This document shows, one piece after another, positions 60,823 to 64,000 of a stretch of DNA of 64,000 nucleotides. Position numbers and translations under genes: made by a program. The stretch is from a virus. The notes beneath the pieces are model-generated. The model did no database searches. It was not told the origin of the DNA and worked only from the letters and a program-made list of their open reading frames with translations. The stretch covers positions 24,178 to 88,177 of IMG/VR virus record IMGVR_UViG_3300042464_001105. One strand, written 5' to 3'. The stretch's first letter is position 1. The number at the start of each line of letters is the position of its first letter.

Positions 60823-62079
60823 ATGCAACTTCCAGTCGTTTGCCCTCATTGCCAAAATGAATTTCAGTTGACTGATGTGATGTACTCGCAGATTCAGAGT
60901 CGAGTCCGTAGTGAGTTGGCTGCTGAGACTACAGCCAAGCAGCGTAAGTTTGAAGAACTTGCCTTGTTGTTGAGTCAACGTGAAGCAAAGCTAGAGGCCG
61001 AACTGAAGTCGCTGCCAGAGCAAATTCAAGAAGCTATTGAACTCGAGCGGATGCGACTTGAAACGGAAGCCGCATGCAAAGCTCGCAAAGAGCTAGAGGT
61101 AGAACTGAGGGACCGTGACGAGCAACTAGCAGAGAAAGATCAAAAGCTCAAGCAATCGCAGGCAGCCGAACTCGAACTGCGAAAGAAACAACGCGATCTC
61201 GAATCGGAAAAGGCTGAACTCGAACTTGAGGTGGAGCGAAAACTAAATGAAGGCCGGCAGAAGCTTCGCGATGAAGCTTTGAAACAGTTCGAGGAGAAGC
61301 ACTTGTTGAAGGACGCTGAGAAAGACAAGATGATCAACGACCTCAAGCGAAACATGGCGGACATGGAGCGTCGCTTGGAACAAGGTTCGCAACAACTGCA
61401 AGGTGAGGTGCTCGAGATTGAGCTGGAGTCGCTGCTTCGACGTACATTCCCAATCGATGCAATTGCTGAAGTTGCAAAAGGGTTCTCGGGTGGTGATGTT
61501 ATCCAGACTGTCATGGACCAACGCGGTTCAAAATGCGGACAAATACTTTGGGAGTCAAAACGAACAAAGAACTGGAGTAATAGTTGGCTTGCGAAGCTAA
61601 AAGACGACATGCGTTCCAGCAGAGCTCAGTGTGGTGTAATTGTCAGCGAAGCACTGCCTGACGAAGTGAAGCATTTCATGTTCATCGACGGCGTTTGGGT
61701 GTGCACCTGGTCGTGTGTCGCCGCATTGGCCTCCGCTTTACGGCAAGGGCTCATCGAAATTGGGCGCAGTCAACTATCTGCACAAGGTCAGCACGAGAAG
61801 ATGGCTGTCTTGTACAGCTATCTCTCTAGTTCCGAGTTTCGTCATCGCATTGAGGCAATACTCGATTCTTTGGTCGCAATGGAACAGGAACTTGCGAGTG
61901 ACAAACGAGTTCAGCTCGCTCGGTGGTCCAAACGTGGTAAGCAGATACAAAGAGCGATCGAAACCTCAGTGAGCCTATATGGCGATCTGCAAGGAATCCT
62001 TGGGGCAACGTTGCCGGATCTTCAGTCGATGACATTAGAAGCTGATTGCGAAGACCCTCGACTGACTCTCGCGGAGTAG
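60823..62079 (+). CDS. DUF2130 protein: coiled coil plus nuclease-like domain
   Basis: A 418-residue protein. An N-terminal zinc-ribbon-like CPHC (residues 8-11) is followed by a long coiled coil (about 30-205; EKAELELEVERKLNEGRQKL). The C-terminal domain has GGDVIQTVMDQRGSKCGQIL followed by WESKRTKNW, where the Asp and E-x-K positions resemble the PD-(D/E)XK fold. DUF2130 proteins have no settled function. The gene is driven by a predicted sigma-54 promoter like that of the helicase operon, which suggests a joint role. It begins at ATG 60823 behind GAGAGA. Confidence 0.85.
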   Translation: MQLPVVCPHCQNEFQLTDVMYSQIQSRVRSELAAETTAKQRKFEELALLLSQREAKLEAELKSLPEQIQEAIELERMRLETEAACKARKELEVELRDRDEQLAEKDQKLKQSQAAELELRKKQRDLESEKAELELEVERKLNEGRQKLRDEALKQFEEKHLLKDAEKDKMINDLKRNMADMERRLEQGSQQLQGEVLEIELESLLRRTFPIDAIAEVAKGFSGGDVIQTVMDQRGSKCGQILWESKRTKNWSNSWLAKLKDDMRSSRAQCGVIVSEALPDEVKHFMFIDGVWVCTWSCVAALASALRQGLIEIGRSQLSAQGQHEKMAVLYSYLSSSEFRHRIEAILDSLVAMEQELASDKRVQLARWSKRGKQIQRAIETSVSLYGDLQGILGATLPDLQSMTLEADCEDPRLTLAE

Positions 62080-62200
62080 TACGACGAGCAGTTAGCGCTA
62101 GGTACTTTGTCCAATTCAGATTCACGGTTCTCAATAGACGCGTGACTAACCTTCAATCCAAATCATCTCTCAGCAAATCTTTGGTTTTAAACGAACACAA

Positions 62201-63106
62201 ATGGAAACTATAGTAACTGTCGTTGTGATGCTGGCGTTTGCAGCTCTGGTGGGAATGCGACTCGCTAACTCTCGGTCCTCAACGCTCGTCTTGCAAGAAT
62301 TCAAAGTGGATCGCTTGCCATCACGGCGAGCGAAGAAGGAAGTTGAAATCGTAGGAAGACTGCAAGGCATCATTGCATTTTGCTTATCCCTACTGGGATT
62401 CAGTCCGATCACACGTTTCTTTATTGCAGGAAGCGAGCTTCGCTGCGAATCTTCCAGTTTGTTTGGGCAAAGGCTGCAATTCATTCCCCTTCGTTCCGTA
62501 TCGAACGTATCTGCAGGTGTGCACAAACCGTTTGCTGCGATCGTGTTCGCAGTGGCTCTACCGTTTGTTGGACTTTATCTTCTTGTTGTCACCGAAAGCT
62601 GGATCAGTATCGGCGTTTGCTTACTGGGCTCGGCGATATTGATCTTGGTGTATGTTCTTTCAAAGAAATTCTATCTAGAAATACACAGCCAGGGCGGTCC
62701 ATCGATTGGACTACTTTTCATACCCAACGTCATTGAAGGTGTACCAATTGATGTTGAACGCGCGTTGTCTATTGTCACAGTCATTCGCGATCTGGTTGTC
62801 GATTCCAACGAGAGACCAAACATAAATGCCATTGATAACTTCGGCGATGCAATCGCTGAACCGTCAACAGAATGGATGACGGAGCCCGCCGCAGAGCTCC
62901 TGAGCGAGCAGTTGCAACCTCCACCAATTCCAAACGATGACTTGGAAGCGAAAAAGCTGTTTGCTCAAGCAAGGGAACTTTCACAGGAAGGAAAGACTGA
63001 TCTGGCAATTGCCGTGTTGCGTGAAATCATTTCCAAATACCCGAACTCTGGAGCTGCGGCACAAGCGAAGCGAAGTCTTCAGCGAAGTGGGATATCAGAG
63101 AATTGA
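62201..63106 (+). CDS. Membrane protein with C-terminal TPR-like part
   Basis: A 301-residue protein. A hydrophobic N-terminus (VTVVVMLAFAALVGMRL) and two close membrane segments (FAAIVFAVALPFVGLYLLVV and ISIGVCLLGSAILILVYVL, about 106-150) surround a PH-like small domain. The last 60 residues (AKKLFAQARELSQEGKTDLA, IISKYPNSGAAAQAKR) form a TPR-like pair of helices. The family is not recognised. It follows the DUF2130 gene by 121 nt; co-transcription is possible. Confidence 0.7.
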   Translation: METIVTVVVMLAFAALVGMRLANSRSSTLVLQEFKVDRLPSRRAKKEVEIVGRLQGIIAFCLSLLGFSPITRFFIAGSELRCESSSLFGQRLQFIPLRSVSNVSAGVHKPFAAIVFAVALPFVGLYLLVVTESWISIGVCLLGSAILILVYVLSKKFYLEIHSQGGPSIGLLFIPNVIEGVPIDVERALSIVTVIRDLVVDSNERPNINAIDNFGDAIAEPSTEWMTEPAAELLSEQLQPPPIPNDDLEAKKLFAQARELSQEGKTDLAIAVLREIISKYPNSGAAAQAKRSLQRSGISEN

Positions 63107-63285
63107 AACGACGGGGATTCTGGATGTCTCAATGGCAGATTCTTGTTTCCACTGTGAGGGCTGTCTCGCTTTCGACTTCAGAGGTGATCTGATTCGGTCC
63201 GGGTTTCGGCTTTTCAAAGACTGCGACAAGTTTTTGGAAAGATTGGATGCGATTCGCAGAGCTTGCCATTTGTTTCTTTACATCT

Positions 63286-64000
63286 TCAGATGAGCGCCAC
63301 CGGAAAACGAAGCTTTTCGAGGAACCAATCGAGCAAAGCTAGAAGCTTGGTCAAATCCTTGTCATCGACGATTTGATCCAGTTCGACACACGGCAAACCT
63401 CGCATACCTCCTCGAATGTTGAAGCCAGGAAGCGACTCCAATTTTGTTTGCATTTCTGCGATTACTTCGGGTTGGGAAAATTGGGGATGCGAAACGAGAT
63501 TTCGCATTCGAAAGACGAGTTTGCCATGATGCTTGCACGTTAACGGCGTCTCGATTCTGTCTCCAACGCGGATTCCTGGCGTAAACGCAACTTCTCGTGT
63601 CGCCTGAGTAAAGTCCATTTCGCAACCACGAGAAGATGCCCATTCAATAATCGCTTTCGATGCAGCAATCCTCTCAGGAGATCCTTGGCTAGCAACCGCA
63701 TCCATGAACTCGTCGACCTCGATATTGAGCGATACTCCCGAAGATGCAGATCGCTTGGATTGCGATGCAACTGTCTGACCGATAACCTTTGGAACAAGTG
63801 TCTTTAGGCGACGATTGCTCGTAACTCCGCTGGTATAACATCGGCAACAAAAACCAATCGGATTCTTTCCGCGAGTAGATTGGTCTTTACCCGTTCCCAG
63901 AACGACTCGATATCCGCATTCGGTCCGAGGAGTTCCAGCAGTTGCTCGTCTGGCGAAGGGCCATTGCTGTTTTCCTGAGATTCAAATCGTTCTCGGATCT
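63286..64000 (-). pseudogene. Frameshifted/deleted gene of a nuclease-linked family, running off the window
   Basis: Two leftward frames together give one broken protein. From the window edge one frame reads FWERVKTNLLAERIRLVFVA followed by DVIPAELRAIVA and then TAA (about 63812). A second frame resumes at LKTLVPKVIGQTVASQSKRS and runs to 63286. In the widespread family with the 'RIRLVFVAD.IP.ELR.IVEFLN...' and 'L.TLVP.VIGQT' blocks, about 25 residues normally separate them; they are missing here, which suggests a deletion with a frame change. The last 130 residues look intact. Confidence 0.65.

Overview
The window reads as a bacterial chromosome segment with two main parts: a tailed-phage structural module (about 1-30 kb) followed by a dense anti-phage defence island (about 30.6-64 kb). 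Protein style (two BREX methylase paralogues, amidoligase, CsrA, a VapBC-like pair), the weak or absent Shine-Dalgarno sequences in part of the island, and the scattered AATCCAAAATCGAAAATCC-type tracts point to Planctomycetota (Pirellulales-like). That assignment is an inference from style, not from a marker gene.

Phage part. The window opens inside a beta-class DNA methyltransferase. A leftward block of small genes (562-4839) follows; four of its genes are preceded by copies of one conserved intergenic element. A rightward late operon starts at 5114: small protein, terminase, portal, a prohead protease fused to a Mu gpT-like capsid protein, cement protein, head-tail proteins, fibre, tail tube, lambda-type G/GT chaperones with a -1 frameshift, tape measure, distal tail, a Ser/Asn/Pro repeat protein and two glycosyltransferase-like proteins. 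Most neighbours overlap by 1-8 nt. A cassette of envelope proteins (12691-15040) interrupts the head genes, and a VapBC-like pair sits antisense ahead of the terminase. No integrase, lysis or replication genes lie in the window. The 3' side ends with a secreted repeat protein and csrA.

Defence part. A GIY-YIG remnant is followed by a leftward GmrSD-like type IV restriction enzyme carrying a C-terminal RAMA-like domain. A divergent small HTH gene then leads a type 1 BREX operon: brxA, brxB, brxC, [ATPase + PD-(D/E)XK-like nuclease], pglX-1, pglX-2, small ORF, pglZ, brxL. The two PglX proteins share their ends but differ in the central target-recognition part. Heptad-repeat tracts are inserted in frame in both pglX genes, pglZ and brxL.

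The most interesting unit is 52.9-62.1 kb. A leftward operon encodes an MrfA/Hrq1-type DUF1998 helicase, an unknown protein, a DUF3696-type ATPase and a PLD-like protein. Upstream is a sigma-54 activator with an RtcR/CARF-like sensor domain. On its other side is a DUF2130 coiled-coil nuclease-like gene. Both the helicase operon and the DUF2130 gene have a near-identical -24/-12 promoter (CGGCAC..CTGCTT), and both have an upstream 15-bp element TTACTTGTT(A/C)GTAAC in the same orientation. This suggests a sensor-controlled defence or repair regulon next to BREX. The window ends in a decayed gene (63286-64000).
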